From Arsenicibacter rosenii (GTDB lineage Bacteria; Bacteroidota; Bacteroidia; Cytophagales; Spirosomataceae), in contig NZ_MORL01000012.1 in the NCBI RefSeq assembly GCF_001870735.1, forward strand, positions 62,001 through 126,000: DNA of 64,000 nt, written 5' to 3'. This document shows positions 1 to 7,952 of this stretch, one piece after another. Under the pieces are notes generated by a model, which was given only the letters and a program-made list of their open reading frames with translations, did not search any database and was not told the origin of the DNA. Made by a program: the position numbers and the translations under genes. Every line of letters begins with the position of its first letter. Position 1 is the first letter of the stretch.

Positions 1-204
1 GGTGCCAAAGCTGTCGAACCGATTGCCTTCCGGATTGCGATCCGCGATAAGGATACGAAAACGCTGCTGAGCTTTTCGGGCGAGGCGATGAAAAAAATTG
101 CGATTGAAAAAGTACTGGCCCGCTGCAAAAAAGGAGATGCCATTATCCTGCTCACAACCGACGAAACCTACGCTTTACCCCATAACGAAATCCAGGTACA
201 ATGA
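1..204 (+). CDS. C-terminal fragment of an unknown protein, cut by the window edge
   Basis: The frame is open from the first base and ends in TGA at 202-204, giving about 67 residues of the end of a protein whose start lies outside the window. The fragment alternates short strands and charged turns and contains KKGDAIIL near its end. The next protein has a comparable PGDELVID segment, so the two may share a fold resembling the GldM C-terminal domain; that is inference only. The stop codon overlaps the next start (ATGA at 201-204), which indicates co-transcription and translational coupling. No function can be assigned. Confidence 0.6.
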   Translation, partial: GAKAVEPIAFRIAIRDKDTKTLLSFSGEAMKKIAIEKVLARCKKGDAIILLTTDETYALPHNEIQVQ

Positions 205-626
205 AAACGACTGTCTTTACCCTCGCACTTTGTCTGGCTGTATCTACCGCCACGCTGGCACAGTCTGCCAGCTTTTTCAATAACCCGATTCAACTGAACG
301 GCTACCCGCTGGACTACAGTAATTTTACGCTGCTGTCGCGTGGCGTCATGACGCTTGTTGACCCGGGAGGAAGCTCCGAAAAGGGCAAACAGGTACCGTT
401 CCGTGTTTATCTGCGCCGGAAAGGTGTCGTAATTACCGAAGGTGGCATGAGCGACAAAACCGAATACCGGAACGTCCCGATTCATCAGATTTTGTCGAAG
501 GCGCTCCCGGGCGATGAGCTGGTCATCGATCCGTTGTATCGTAACGACCGCATCAACCGGCAGGTCATTACCCTGCGTATGTTTTCCTGGTTGCTGTTCC
601 GTGGCGTACGCGGCGATGGCTGTTAA
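201..626 (+). CDS. Small exported protein of unknown function
   Basis: The 141-residue protein begins with a clear signal peptide (about residues 1-20, ending TLAQ), so it should reach the periplasm or beyond. The mature part has no transmembrane segment and one terminal cysteine. It contains a segment (RVYLRRKG to PGDELVID, roughly residues 68-112) similar in pattern to the partial protein upstream and loosely to GldM C-terminal domains. ATG at 201 overlaps the previous stop. A strong terminator follows 18 bases after the stop, so this gene closes its operon. Function unknown; confident as a gene because of the signal peptide, coupling and terminator. Confidence 0.72.
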   Translation: MKTTVFTLALCLAVSTATLAQSASFFNNPIQLNGYPLDYSNFTLLSRGVMTLVDPGGSSEKGKQVPFRVYLRRKGVVITEGGMSDKTEYRNVPIHQILSKALPGDELVIDPLYRNDRINRQVITLRMFSWLLFRGVRGDGC

Positions 627-643
627 AGTCATCAATTCTTCGT

Positions 644-681
644 ACCTTCCCGAACCGGAATTCCGGTTCGGGAAGGTTTTG
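644..681 (+). terminator. Perfect 34-base palindrome followed by T-run
   Basis: Bases 644-660 and 661-677 are exact reverse complements with no spacer, followed by TTTT. In RNA this folds into a long GC-rich hairpin with a tiny AAUU loop and a U-tract, a typical intrinsic terminator for the gene ending at 626. It ends only 9 bases before the ATG at 687, so it could also act as an operator or occlude the ribosome site of the regulator gene downstream. Confidence 0.85.
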
Positions 682-686
682 TTCGT

Positions 687-1664
687 ATGAGTATATCCAT
701 ATTCAGCACATACAGGAATACGCTGCTAATCATCGTAATCTTCATCATCGGCGGGCTGTTTGTCCAGTTTTCCGGTTCCGGGATCAGCATGCCGGTAACG
801 GAGCAACAGGCTTTTGCCCAACAGGTGAATCTGGCTATGCGCCGGACAGCCCACCAACTGCTGACAATGGCCGGCGATAAGACCACCCGCATTGAAGCGG
901 TAAAGCAGCTGGATAAGGAAACGTTTCAGCTGCGGATGATCCGCAATTTTAACTACGATAAGCTACCCGCCATCCTGTCTGAATCCCTGAAACAGCATAA
1001 CATTACGTCAGATTACGACGTGGCCGTATTCGACTGCAAGCTGGGTGAATTACAGCTGGGCTATTCGATCCGCGATCTGGACCCGGATGCAGCGGTTCCG
1101 TGCGGAGGCCGTTCGCAGGAGGCAGGATGCTATGTTGTTCAGGTACGGTTCAGGCCTGTTGACGCTCCCGATACCCCCTCAAATAATGGGGTTCTGGTTG
1201 GATTAGCCGGTGTAGTGGTGGCATTGGTTCTGGTGGTCTATGCCCGTAAGAAGCCGGTAGAGCCCCTGACTAACACATTGCCGGAAACGGAGCCCAAAAA
1301 GAGTGCCGCGCCGGAAGAACCGCAATGGCAGTTATTCGGCGAATCGCGTTTGCACGTGCAGAATCCGATTCTGGTGGCTGGCGATAACCAATATGAGCTG
1401 ACCTACCGCGAGGCCAAACTGCTGCGGCTGTTTGTTGCTCATCCGCAGCAGGTTCTCGACCGTGAACTGATTCTGAAAGCGGTCTGGCAGGATGAAGGAG
1501 TCGTTGTTGGCCGGAGCATTGATGTCTTTGTTTCACGGCTGCGTAAGCTGTTGCAGGGCGACCCGACGCTTCGGATTGCGGCGGTGCATGGCATTGGTTA
1601 CCGGTTAGAAATCCGGAAACCGGAAGACTACCCTGACGGGGATTTATCTAACTTCACGGCCTGA
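687..1664 (+). CDS. Membrane-anchored winged-helix transcription regulator
   Basis: This 325-residue protein has a transmembrane segment at about residues 12-28, an extracytoplasmic domain of about 135 residues, a second transmembrane segment at about 168-188, and a C-terminal OmpR/PhoB-type winged-helix domain (about 210-312). The winged helix shows the TYREAKLLRLF start, a VGRSIDVFVSRLRKLL recognition helix and the VHGIGYRLE wing. It has no receiver domain, so it should be a one-component sensor-regulator that binds DNA from the membrane. Unlike ToxR and CadC, the DNA-binding domain is at the C-terminus. Three cysteines in the periplasmic part (CKLG, PCGG, AGCY) may form a disulfide. Signal and targets are unknown; the exported proteins just upstream are plausible partners. 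Confidence 0.82.
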   Translation: MSISIFSTYRNTLLIIVIFIIGGLFVQFSGSGISMPVTEQQAFAQQVNLAMRRTAHQLLTMAGDKTTRIEAVKQLDKETFQLRMIRNFNYDKLPAILSESLKQHNITSDYDVAVFDCKLGELQLGYSIRDLDPDAAVPCGGRSQEAGCYVVQVRFRPVDAPDTPSNNGVLVGLAGVVVALVLVVYARKKPVEPLTNTLPETEPKKSAAPEEPQWQLFGESRLHVQNPILVAGDNQYELTYREAKLLRLFVAHPQQVLDRELILKAVWQDEGVVVGRSIDVFVSRLRKLLQGDPTLRIAAVHGIGYRLEIRKPEDYPDGDLSNFTA

Positions 1665-1681
1665 ACATCTCTTCCGGCCTT

Positions 1682-2248
1682 ATGGAATATTACCAGCAGT
1701 TTTTTGAAAATACAGATGACCTGCCTGTCTTTCTGGCGGGGCATGACTTTGAGCAGTGCACGTTCCGCAAACTTGATCTGACCGGATGTAATCTCTCCGG
1801 GGCCAATTTCGTCAATTGCCGTTTTGACGCATGCAACCTGAATAAGGTGGAGATGAAGCAGACCAAACTGCTGGATGTGGTCTTTGTTGCATCTACCCTG
1901 AACCATGTCGATTTCGGGAAATGCAACGCATTTGGCTTTCATGTCAGCTTTGCGGAATGTCAGCTTGACTACACGGTCTTTCTGGGCCGGAACATGAAAA
2001 AAGCCCGTTTTGACGAATGCTCCCTCAAAGAGGCGCATTTCCTGCAATGCGATCTGACCGGTGCTGTTTTTAAAACCTGCAACCTCGAACTGGCAAAATT
2101 CGCGGAAAATAACCTGACGCAGGCTGACTTCTCTACATCCTATAACCTGCGTCTGGATCCCGATGATAACAAACTGAAAAAAGCCCGCTTCTCGCTTTAC
2201 AATCTGCCCGGCCTGCTGGTTAAATACGATCTGGTAATCAAAGAGTAA
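1682..2248 (+). CDS. Pentapeptide-repeat protein
   Basis: The 188 residues are built from about 25 A(D/N)LXX-type pentapeptides from residue 25 onward, for example TGCNLSGANF, FAENNLTQADF and CDLTGAVF, interrupted near the middle as in Qnr and MfpA proteins. Such repeats fold into a right-handed quadrilateral beta-helix. Some family members mimic DNA and protect gyrase from quinolones, but most have no known role. There is no signal peptide or membrane segment, so it is probably cytosolic. It begins 17 bases after the membrane regulator stop, so co-transcription is likely. A link to drug resistance would be inference. Confidence 0.85.
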   Translation: MEYYQQFFENTDDLPVFLAGHDFEQCTFRKLDLTGCNLSGANFVNCRFDACNLNKVEMKQTKLLDVVFVASTLNHVDFGKCNAFGFHVSFAECQLDYTVFLGRNMKKARFDECSLKEAHFLQCDLTGAVFKTCNLELAKFAENNLTQADFSTSYNLRLDPDDNKLKKARFSLYNLPGLLVKYDLVIKE

Positions 2249-2251
2249 CGC

Positions 2252-3910
2252 TTAGGGTTTCAGCAGCCGCAACGTTTGCTTCTGATCACCGTCGAGCAGC
2301 GACAGGTAGTAGATACCGGTTGGCAGGCCCATCACCTGCTGGGGCAGGGTAAGGGTCATACGGCTGTCGGGTTTGGCCTGTGAACGCCAGACAGCGCGGC
2401 CGGCCGCATCGGTTAAGGTCAGGTCAATGGTAGCGTTTTTGGCGGGGTTGGGCCATAAAATGGTGATCGTTCCATCACTGCCTACCGGATTCGGAGCAAT
2501 CGTAAACCGGTCGACCGGCAAGGCCAGCAAAGTGGCCCGGCTGAAGTTCGGGATGCCGTAGCCGAGCGAGGCATCGGGGGTGGTATACCGGGAGCCTGAC
2601 TCGCGGATAAGCCGTACGACATCGGTAGCTTTGAGCGTTGGGTTGGCCTGCCAGAAACCGGCTACGAGTCCGGCAACCAGCGGGCCGGAATAGGAGGTAC
2701 CTGAGCCGGCCCCGATAACGCCCGTGGGCAGGCCGATAATGGTGCCGAGCCCGAATGCAGCCACATCAGGCTTTACCCGTCCGTCAGCAGACGGGCCAAA
2801 GGAACTGAAGGCCGCCCGCACGCCATAGGCATCTACTGCCCCAATCGCCAGCACACCGGCGGCATCCGAGGGGGCGCTGATATACCGCCAGGGATCGTTC
2901 CCCTCATTACCGGCAGATACCACAATGACCATTCCGGTTTCCGACGCAATCTGTGCCGCGCGGGTCGACAGGGCTGTTTTACCGTTCAGCTGCGCATAGG
3001 TGTAGCTGGTGGAGTAATCATCAAACTGTGTATAGCCCAGCGAAGAACTCAGGACATCCGCACCGGTACTGTCGGCAAATTCGGCACCAAGCAGCCAGTT
3101 CGCTTCTTCAATTTGTGTTTCATACCGTACGTCCTCCGTTTCGATCAGGACATACGAGGCGTTGAATGCGGCTCCATACAGCAGACTGTCTGAGGTCGCG
3201 GCTAAAATAGAGAGCACGTTCAGGCCGTGGGCATCATCATCATAGACATTCAGCTCATTTTCGACAAAATCCTTCGTCGCCACCACGCGGTTATCGCTGA
3301 AGAGTTTCGTCAGAAACGGTACGCGGTTGGCATTCCGGAAACCGGCATCGAGCAGGGCAATCAGCATGCCTTCGCCCCGGTAACCCTGCGCATGCATTTT
3401 ATCGATACCGATCTGAGTCAGCTGGGTTCGCGACAGGCCATAGGCCAGGGCATTACCGGCTGTGCCCATTTTCCGCTGCTGGACCGTACTCGTTACCGCC
3501 ATCCGCGCATTTGGGTCGGCTGTGAGCGGTTGGGCCCCGGCCAGCGACCGGTTAAATTCAAGCCCTTTAACAAACGACAGGGAAAGCACCCTGGTCAGTA
3601 CGGCATCGGTTGCCTCAACCAGGGCGGCATTCATCCAGCGGGATGTGTACCGGACTGTAGCACCTGCCTGTTTAAGCTGGGCTACATACGACGGGTTGAC
3701 GGGCAGATCCCGTTCGACGACAGCGATGCCTTGCCGGGTCCGGCGATCAATGGCCCGCTGCGACAAAAATTCCTGCGGACGGCTGACGGCGTACGGACTG
3801 TTCGCTTTATCTTTTAAAAGAACGAGGTACTTACGGGAAACGGTGGTCTGGGCTGAAGCCGCCACACTGAACAGACACAAACAAAAAAGCAGTAATTTAT
3901 TCTTTCCCAT
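2252..3910 (-). CDS. Secreted subtilisin-like serine protease with T9SS sorting domain
   Basis: I chose the ATG at 3910 because it opens a good signal peptide (MGKNKLLLF to ASAQ); the open frame runs further upstream without one. The protein is then 552 residues. An inhibitor_I9-like prosegment is followed by an S8 protease domain with the catalytic triad Asp188 (LLDAGF), His228 (DDAHG) and Ser406 (GTSYSGP). The last 80 residues, starting FTIAPNPV and ending in a GIYYLSL strand and basic tail, are a type A T9SS C-terminal sorting domain. The enzyme should be secreted across the outer membrane and attached or released. Its start overlaps the end of the upstream lipoprotein gene by 14 bases, so the two are probably translated together. 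Confidence 0.9.
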   Translation of the reverse strand: MGKNKLLLFCLCLFSVAASAQTTVSRKYLVLLKDKANSPYAVSRPQEFLSQRAIDRRTRQGIAVVERDLPVNPSYVAQLKQAGATVRYTSRWMNAALVEATDAVLTRVLSLSFVKGLEFNRSLAGAQPLTADPNARMAVTSTVQQRKMGTAGNALAYGLSRTQLTQIGIDKMHAQGYRGEGMLIALLDAGFRNANRVPFLTKLFSDNRVVATKDFVENELNVYDDDAHGLNVLSILAATSDSLLYGAAFNASYVLIETEDVRYETQIEEANWLLGAEFADSTGADVLSSSLGYTQFDDYSTSYTYAQLNGKTALSTRAAQIASETGMVIVVSAGNEGNDPWRYISAPSDAAGVLAIGAVDAYGVRAAFSSFGPSADGRVKPDVAAFGLGTIIGLPTGVIGAGSGTSYSGPLVAGLVAGFWQANPTLKATDVVRLIRESGSRYTTPDASLGYGIPNFSRATLLALPVDRFTIAPNPVGSDGTITILWPNPAKNATIDLTLTDAAGRAVWRSQAKPDSRMTLTLPQQVMGLPTGIYYLSLLDGDQKQTLRLLKP

Positions 3911-4592
3911 AATTGATAAGCTGAAAGGTTTGTCGGATACCATAATCGATTTGGTGTTGGCCTGCGCAGTCCGGTGTTTCGGCGCAAAACGACAGGTGTG
4001 TGCTTTGCCGGTAAATAAGCCCGATTCCGGGCGCGTAAACGGCCAGTTGCCGGTGCTGCCCGACCAGTGTCGAATCATCGGCTTCTACCACGGTTATCGT
4101 TTGCGGGTATGTTTTCCCTAATACGCTGAATGGCTCACGAATGTTGCGCAAAAAAGCGGTATTGTACTCAGGATACGTAACGATTGCCGGCCACCGTTGC
4201 CCCTCAAAGATAGGAAATGACAGCACACATTTGGTTACACTGCTTTCAATTCTGTACGCTTTTACCGGCGTCCGGTAAGCCGCCCGGAGTGAGTCGGGTT
4301 GCCAGACGGCCGGTGGGCTTGTCCGCCGGTAACGATGCAGCCGGTAAGCGACGTCGCCGGTTGCATTCAGAAAAGGCTGACCGGTGAGTTCCCTGAGCTG
4401 ATACGTGATGCTTTGTGGGGGCTGACTGAGCGAGTACCGTTCTTCGGTAACAAGGTAATCGGTAAAGCGGCCGGTTTCCAGCGGGAAGTAGGCGGCATCG
4501 GCCGGATCGTCAGCCATTGTCTCCGGTTGACAGGCATTGAACGTCCAGACAGAAAGTAGCAGCAGGCCGGCAGCGGCCAACGGGTGGCGCAT
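3897..4592 (-). CDS. Lipoprotein of unknown function
   Basis: The ATG at 4592 gives a 231-residue protein whose first 22 residues form a lipoprotein signal ending in the lipobox FNAC; an ATG at 4616 is an alternative start. The mature protein contains alternating strands, two later cysteines near the end (SFCAETPDC) and no recognised domain. Proteins of this size and pattern are common in Bacteroidota as lipoproteins co-encoded with secreted proteins. The 3' end overlaps the subtilase start by 14 bases, which suggests a shared function or coordinated dosage, possibly as a chaperone or surface partner. That role is inference. Confidence 0.75.
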   Translation of the reverse strand: MRHPLAAAGLLLLSVWTFNACQPETMADDPADAAYFPLETGRFTDYLVTEERYSLSQPPQSITYQLRELTGQPFLNATGDVAYRLHRYRRTSPPAVWQPDSLRAAYRTPVKAYRIESSVTKCVLSFPIFEGQRWPAIVTYPEYNTAFLRNIREPFSVLGKTYPQTITVVEADDSTLVGQHRQLAVYAPGIGLIYRQSTHLSFCAETPDCAGQHQIDYGIRQTFQLINYGKE

Positions 4593-4779
4593 GGGTTTTA
4601 TCGTCTCTGAGGTCATATTCCCGTAGAGACGACAGGTTTGATAACAAGTCATGATTTAGCCTGGTAATCGTCTTCAGGCTACGTGCAGGATGGCGAAAGA
4701 ACAGAATTACTTTCCCGGGTTTAAAACTTTTTTCCTGCACAAACCGTAGATCAAGGGTGAGTAAAACCCACGTTTTTGT

Positions 4780-5568
4780 ATGAATAATTTGAAGAAGCTA
4801 GTTGATTCGCTGGCTCCCGTACGGGAGAAACTGATACATCACCCTGTTTATTCGGCCGTACACGATCTGGACGGATTACGGGAGTTTGCCAGATACCATG
4901 CCTTTGCGGTCTGGGATTTTATGTCGCTGCTCAAGGCATTACAGGCAAAACTGACGTGCGTGTCTGTTCCATGGGTACCGGTCGGGTCGGGACAGGTACG
5001 GTATCTGATTAATGAAATTGTGGCGGGCGAGGAGAGTGATGAAGCGCCGGCATTAGCGGGCGGGGAGCCACGGCGGATGAGCCACTACGAACTATATCTG
5101 GAGGCCATGCAGCAGATGGATGCTGACACCGGGCCGATCCGGCAACTGCTGGCGGATATTCAGTCCGGCAAAACAGTGCAGGAGGCGTTGGCCTTGCAGC
5201 ACTTACCGGAAGGCGTCCGCGACTTTGTGCTGTTTACCTTTGAGATCATTGCGACCGGCAAACCGCATGTTATTGCCGCCGCCTTTACGTTTGGCCGTGA
5301 AGACCTGATTCCGGCGATGTTTATTGAAATCGTGCGGCAGCTCGACGAGACGCATCAGGCTATGCTTGGTACGTTCCGTTTTTACCTCGAACGTCATATC
5401 GAACTCGACGGTGACCATCACAGCCATCTGGCCATGCAGATGGTGGAGGAACTCTGCGGCCATGACGAGATAAAATGGCAGGAAGCCGCCGAATGGACGA
5501 TTAAGGCCCTGGAAAAACGGGTAACGTTGTGGGACGCCGTCGTAGAACGTGTCAGTGTGGATGCCTGA
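4780..5568 (+). CDS. DUF3050 protein, heme-oxygenase-like fold
   Basis: The 262-residue protein matches the DUF3050 family over its whole length. It starts LAPVREKLIHHPVY, then HAFAVWDFMSLLKALQ, and has a late histidine cluster HIELDGDHHSHLAMQM. DUF3050 belongs to the heme-oxygenase-like all-helical superfamily, some of whose members bind di-iron or heme. The conserved His and Glu residues would fit metal binding, but no reaction is established for the family. There is no signal peptide, so it is cytosolic. The gene stands alone, with a strong terminator 30 bases after the stop. Confidence 0.82.
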   Translation: MNNLKKLVDSLAPVREKLIHHPVYSAVHDLDGLREFARYHAFAVWDFMSLLKALQAKLTCVSVPWVPVGSGQVRYLINEIVAGEESDEAPALAGGEPRRMSHYELYLEAMQQMDADTGPIRQLLADIQSGKTVQEALALQHLPEGVRDFVLFTFEIIATGKPHVIAAAFTFGREDLIPAMFIEIVRQLDETHQAMLGTFRFYLERHIELDGDHHSHLAMQMVEELCGHDEIKWQEAAEWTIKALEKRVTLWDAVVERVSVDA

Positions 5569-5598
5569 ATTGCACGTTACGAAAGATTCTCTTAAGTT

Positions 5599-5630
5599 TA
5601 CCCCACTGGCCACCAGTGGGGTATTTTTTT
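5599..5630 (+). terminator. Intrinsic terminator
   Basis: An 11-base stem (5599-5609 with 5613-5623), a CCA loop and seven T residues follow the DUF3050 gene. This is a textbook rho-independent terminator. Confidence 0.9.
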
Positions 5631-5680
5631 ACAGTTTACCCGCCTGAGCCGGTGTTTACAAAGCTAACAGACGGGACGTT

Positions 5681-6127
5681 ATGAACGAGCAGCAACCTGA
5701 GATCGTAAAGGAGTATACTAACGGGGAGATTACAGTGGTCTGGAAACCGGCAACCTGCATTCACTCAAAACACTGCTGGACGGAGCTCCGGACCGTATTT
5801 AACCCGAAAGACCGGCCGTGGGTGCACATGGATGGCAGTACCACCAACCGGATCATTGAGCAGGTAGACCGTTGTCCGTCGAAAGCCCTGACCTATTACC
5901 GCAACGAAACCGGTCAGCCCGAAGCGGCTGAACCGGAAGTCACGGTAGAAAACATCATTGAACCACTGGCCAACGGGCCGTTGCTGGTGTATGGCAATGT
6001 GCTGGTTAAAAATACCGATGGCACCGAAACCCGTTGTACGGAAGTCACGGCGTTCTGCCGGTGTGGGGGCAGCGCCAACAAGCCTTACTGCGACGGTACC
6101 CACGTAAAAATCGGCTTCAGTGCCTAA
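5681..6127 (+). CDS. Fused (4Fe-4S)-like Fer4_19 and CDGSH iron-sulfur protein
   Basis: The 148-residue protein joins two iron-sulfur modules. Residues about 1-70 match the Fer4_19 (DUF1271) type, with CIHSKHCW, a DRPWV segment and the late CPSKAL. Residues about 85-145 form a CDGSH domain of the mitoNEET kind, with CRCGGSANKPYCDGTH, whose three Cys and one His hold a 2Fe-2S cluster. The likely role is electron transfer or cluster/redox sensing in the cytoplasm. There is no signal peptide. Its end overlaps the convergent deformylase gene by four bases. The same fusion is known in many bacteria, usually annotated only by domain. Confidence 0.88.
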   Translation: MNEQQPEIVKEYTNGEITVVWKPATCIHSKHCWTELRTVFNPKDRPWVHMDGSTTNRIIEQVDRCPSKALTYYRNETGQPEAAEPEVTVENIIEPLANGPLLVYGNVLVKNTDGTETRCTEVTAFCRCGGSANKPYCDGTHVKIGFSA

Positions 6128-6624
6128 ACCGGTGCGGGGGTTGGCCGCCACATAAAGGATTTTTCATCGATAGCCCGCATGGTACACAGAATACCGTCGA
6201 GGTGATCGACTTCATGTTGCAGCAGCTCCGAGAGGTCGTCGGTGAGCGTCCACGACTGCGGTTGCCAGTGTTCATCCATGTAGTTAATCGTAACGCTCCG
6301 GTGCCGCCGCACCCTGACCAGCAGGTTGGGAAAACTCATGCAGTCGTCCCAAAGCTCGAAGACGTCTGCGCTTTCGTCCGAAAAGACAGGGTTGATGAAC
6401 ACGACGGGTTTGTCGATGTGCATGTAAACAACCCGCTTCATGTACCCCAGCTGCGGAGCCGCAATGGCCCGTCCGGCCTTATACACGTCCCGGAACTCCA
6501 TAAGTACCTGATGCAGGTCGGCCACCATTTGGGCGACTGCCGGTAATTCAGCTTCGGTAACCGGAGCGCAGACTTCATATAAGCGGGGATCACCCAATAA
6601 AACCAGATCAGATAAGTGCTTCAT
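6124..6624 (-). CDS. def: Peptide deformylase
   Basis: The protein (166 residues) is of normal deformylase length and carries the three family motifs. Motif 1 is GRAIAAPQLG, motif 2 is DDCMSFP with the metal-binding Cys, and motif 3 is QHEVDHLDG with the two His ligands and catalytic Glu. It would remove the N-formyl group from nascent proteins. Motif 2 differs from the usual EGCLS, and motif 1 has R-A-I where G-x-G is typical, so this is a divergent member and may be a second, specialised copy. It is cytosolic and encoded on the opposite strand to both neighbours. Confidence 0.85.
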   Translation of the reverse strand: MKHLSDLVLLGDPRLYEVCAPVTEAELPAVAQMVADLHQVLMEFRDVYKAGRAIAAPQLGYMKRVVYMHIDKPVVFINPVFSDESADVFELWDDCMSFPNLLVRVRRHRSVTINYMDEHWQPQSWTLTDDLSELLQHEVDHLDGILCTMRAIDEKSFMWRPTPAPV

Positions 6625-6761
6625 TCACAAAGGGTAATAAAATTTTTATAGGTATTAATGAAAAAAGTGTAAACAAAAAAAATGAACACTCCGTTGAAAC
6701 GAACATTCCGGCAAGTATCCGGAGAGTGAATAAATTGTTCAACGTTTTACGGATTAATTTA

Positions 6762-7724
6762 ATGAAAACTACAAAAAGCCTGTATCGATTCCGTGCCTTT
6801 GCATGGGCCCTACTGAGTGCTATTGCTTTTGCGACAGTAAGTTGTTCGAAAGATGACGAGCCAGCCATGACGTCGCAGTCCATCACCGACATTGTCAACA
6901 CCAATTCAGATTTTACCATTCTGCGGGCCGCCGTTCAGCGCGCCGGACTGGGCACGGCGCTTCAATCGGGTAGCCTGACCGTGTTTGCGCCAACCGATGC
7001 GGCGTTTCAGGCGGCGGGTTTTGCGGATGCAGCGGCGATCAATGCCGTGGCCGATACCACGCTCCGGAATATCCTGCAATATCACGTTGTGGGATCAAAG
7101 GTAGAATCGTCGGCGATTAATTTTGGTAATAATGCAGCAGTCAACTCATTACTTACTAATAATGGTACGTTGTATGTAACAAAAGACAACTCCGGTGTGT
7201 CCGTCAACGGTGCCCGCGTAACGCAGGCCGATGTAATGGCCTCTAACGGTGTCGTTCATGTGATTGATAAAGTATTGATGCCGCCAACCGGCAATCTGGT
7301 ACAGGTGATTACGAGTCAGCCGCAAAACTTCAGTCTGCTGGCGGCGGCGGCCACACGGGCCGGTACCGCTTTATTAACCGCCCTGAGCAGCTCAACCGCA
7401 GCGGTAACGGTATTCGCCCCAACCAATGCAGCTTTTCTGGCGGCGGGTCTGGATGCTGCTGCCATTCAGCAGGCAACGCCGGCCCAACTGACAACGATTC
7501 TGACCTATCATGCCGTGCCGGGCCGTGTATTCGCAACAAACCTGGCGAGTGGCACCGTTACGACCCTGCAATCAGGTACGGTAACGGTTAATGTCGGGGC
7601 CAATACCGTATCCATTCTTGGCGCAGGCAACAACGGGACAGCGGCTAATGTAACACGGGCCAACGTCATGGCAACCAACGGTGTCATTCACGTGATTGAC
7701 CGGGTATTGCTACCGGCGCAGTAA
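6762..7724 (+). CDS. FAS1 (fasciclin) domain lipoprotein
   Basis: I take the ATG at 6762, which starts a lipoprotein signal with lipobox TVSC near residue 28; a GTG lies 36 bases upstream in frame. The 320-residue product then has two FAS1 domains, at about 40-180 and 185-320. Each has the pattern LTVFAPTDAAF (first) or VTVFAPTNAAF (second), then YHVVG or YHAVPG, and ends in NGVVHVIDKVL or NGVIHVIDRVL. FAS1 domains mediate adhesion or surface interactions; Bacteroidota carry many as SusD-like or stand-alone lipoproteins. It is probably anchored in the outer membrane. A terminator follows, so it is monocistronic. Confidence 0.9.
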   Translation: MKTTKSLYRFRAFAWALLSAIAFATVSCSKDDEPAMTSQSITDIVNTNSDFTILRAAVQRAGLGTALQSGSLTVFAPTDAAFQAAGFADAAAINAVADTTLRNILQYHVVGSKVESSAINFGNNAAVNSLLTNNGTLYVTKDNSGVSVNGARVTQADVMASNGVVHVIDKVLMPPTGNLVQVITSQPQNFSLLAAAATRAGTALLTALSSSTAAVTVFAPTNAAFLAAGLDAAAIQQATPAQLTTILTYHAVPGRVFATNLASGTVTTLQSGTVTVNVGANTVSILGAGNNGTAANVTRANVMATNGVIHVIDRVLLPAQ

Positions 7725-7749
7725 TTTTGCTGAGTAATAACGTTTTCTT

Positions 7750-7789
7750 GCGGTTGTTAGGCTATGGACCTGGCAACCGCTTGTTTTTT
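7750..7789 (+). terminator. Intrinsic terminator after FAS1 gene
   Basis: A 7-base stem GCGGTTG/CAACCGC (7750-7756 with 7774-7780) with a 17-base loop is followed by a TTGTTTTTT tract. It lies 25 bases past the FAS1 stop. Confidence 0.7.
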
Positions 7790-7952
7790 GCCCGGTTTTC
7801 GGTTGTTTTGCCGCTGGAATCAGGATTTTTTTAGTGTAGACAGGAGTATGGGATGAACAGGATGGAATGCAATCAGGAATCGATAAATCCTGTAATCCTG
7901 CCCAAAAAGATACCCTGCTTCTGCCAATAAAGCTGCTGCCTGTCAGATATTT

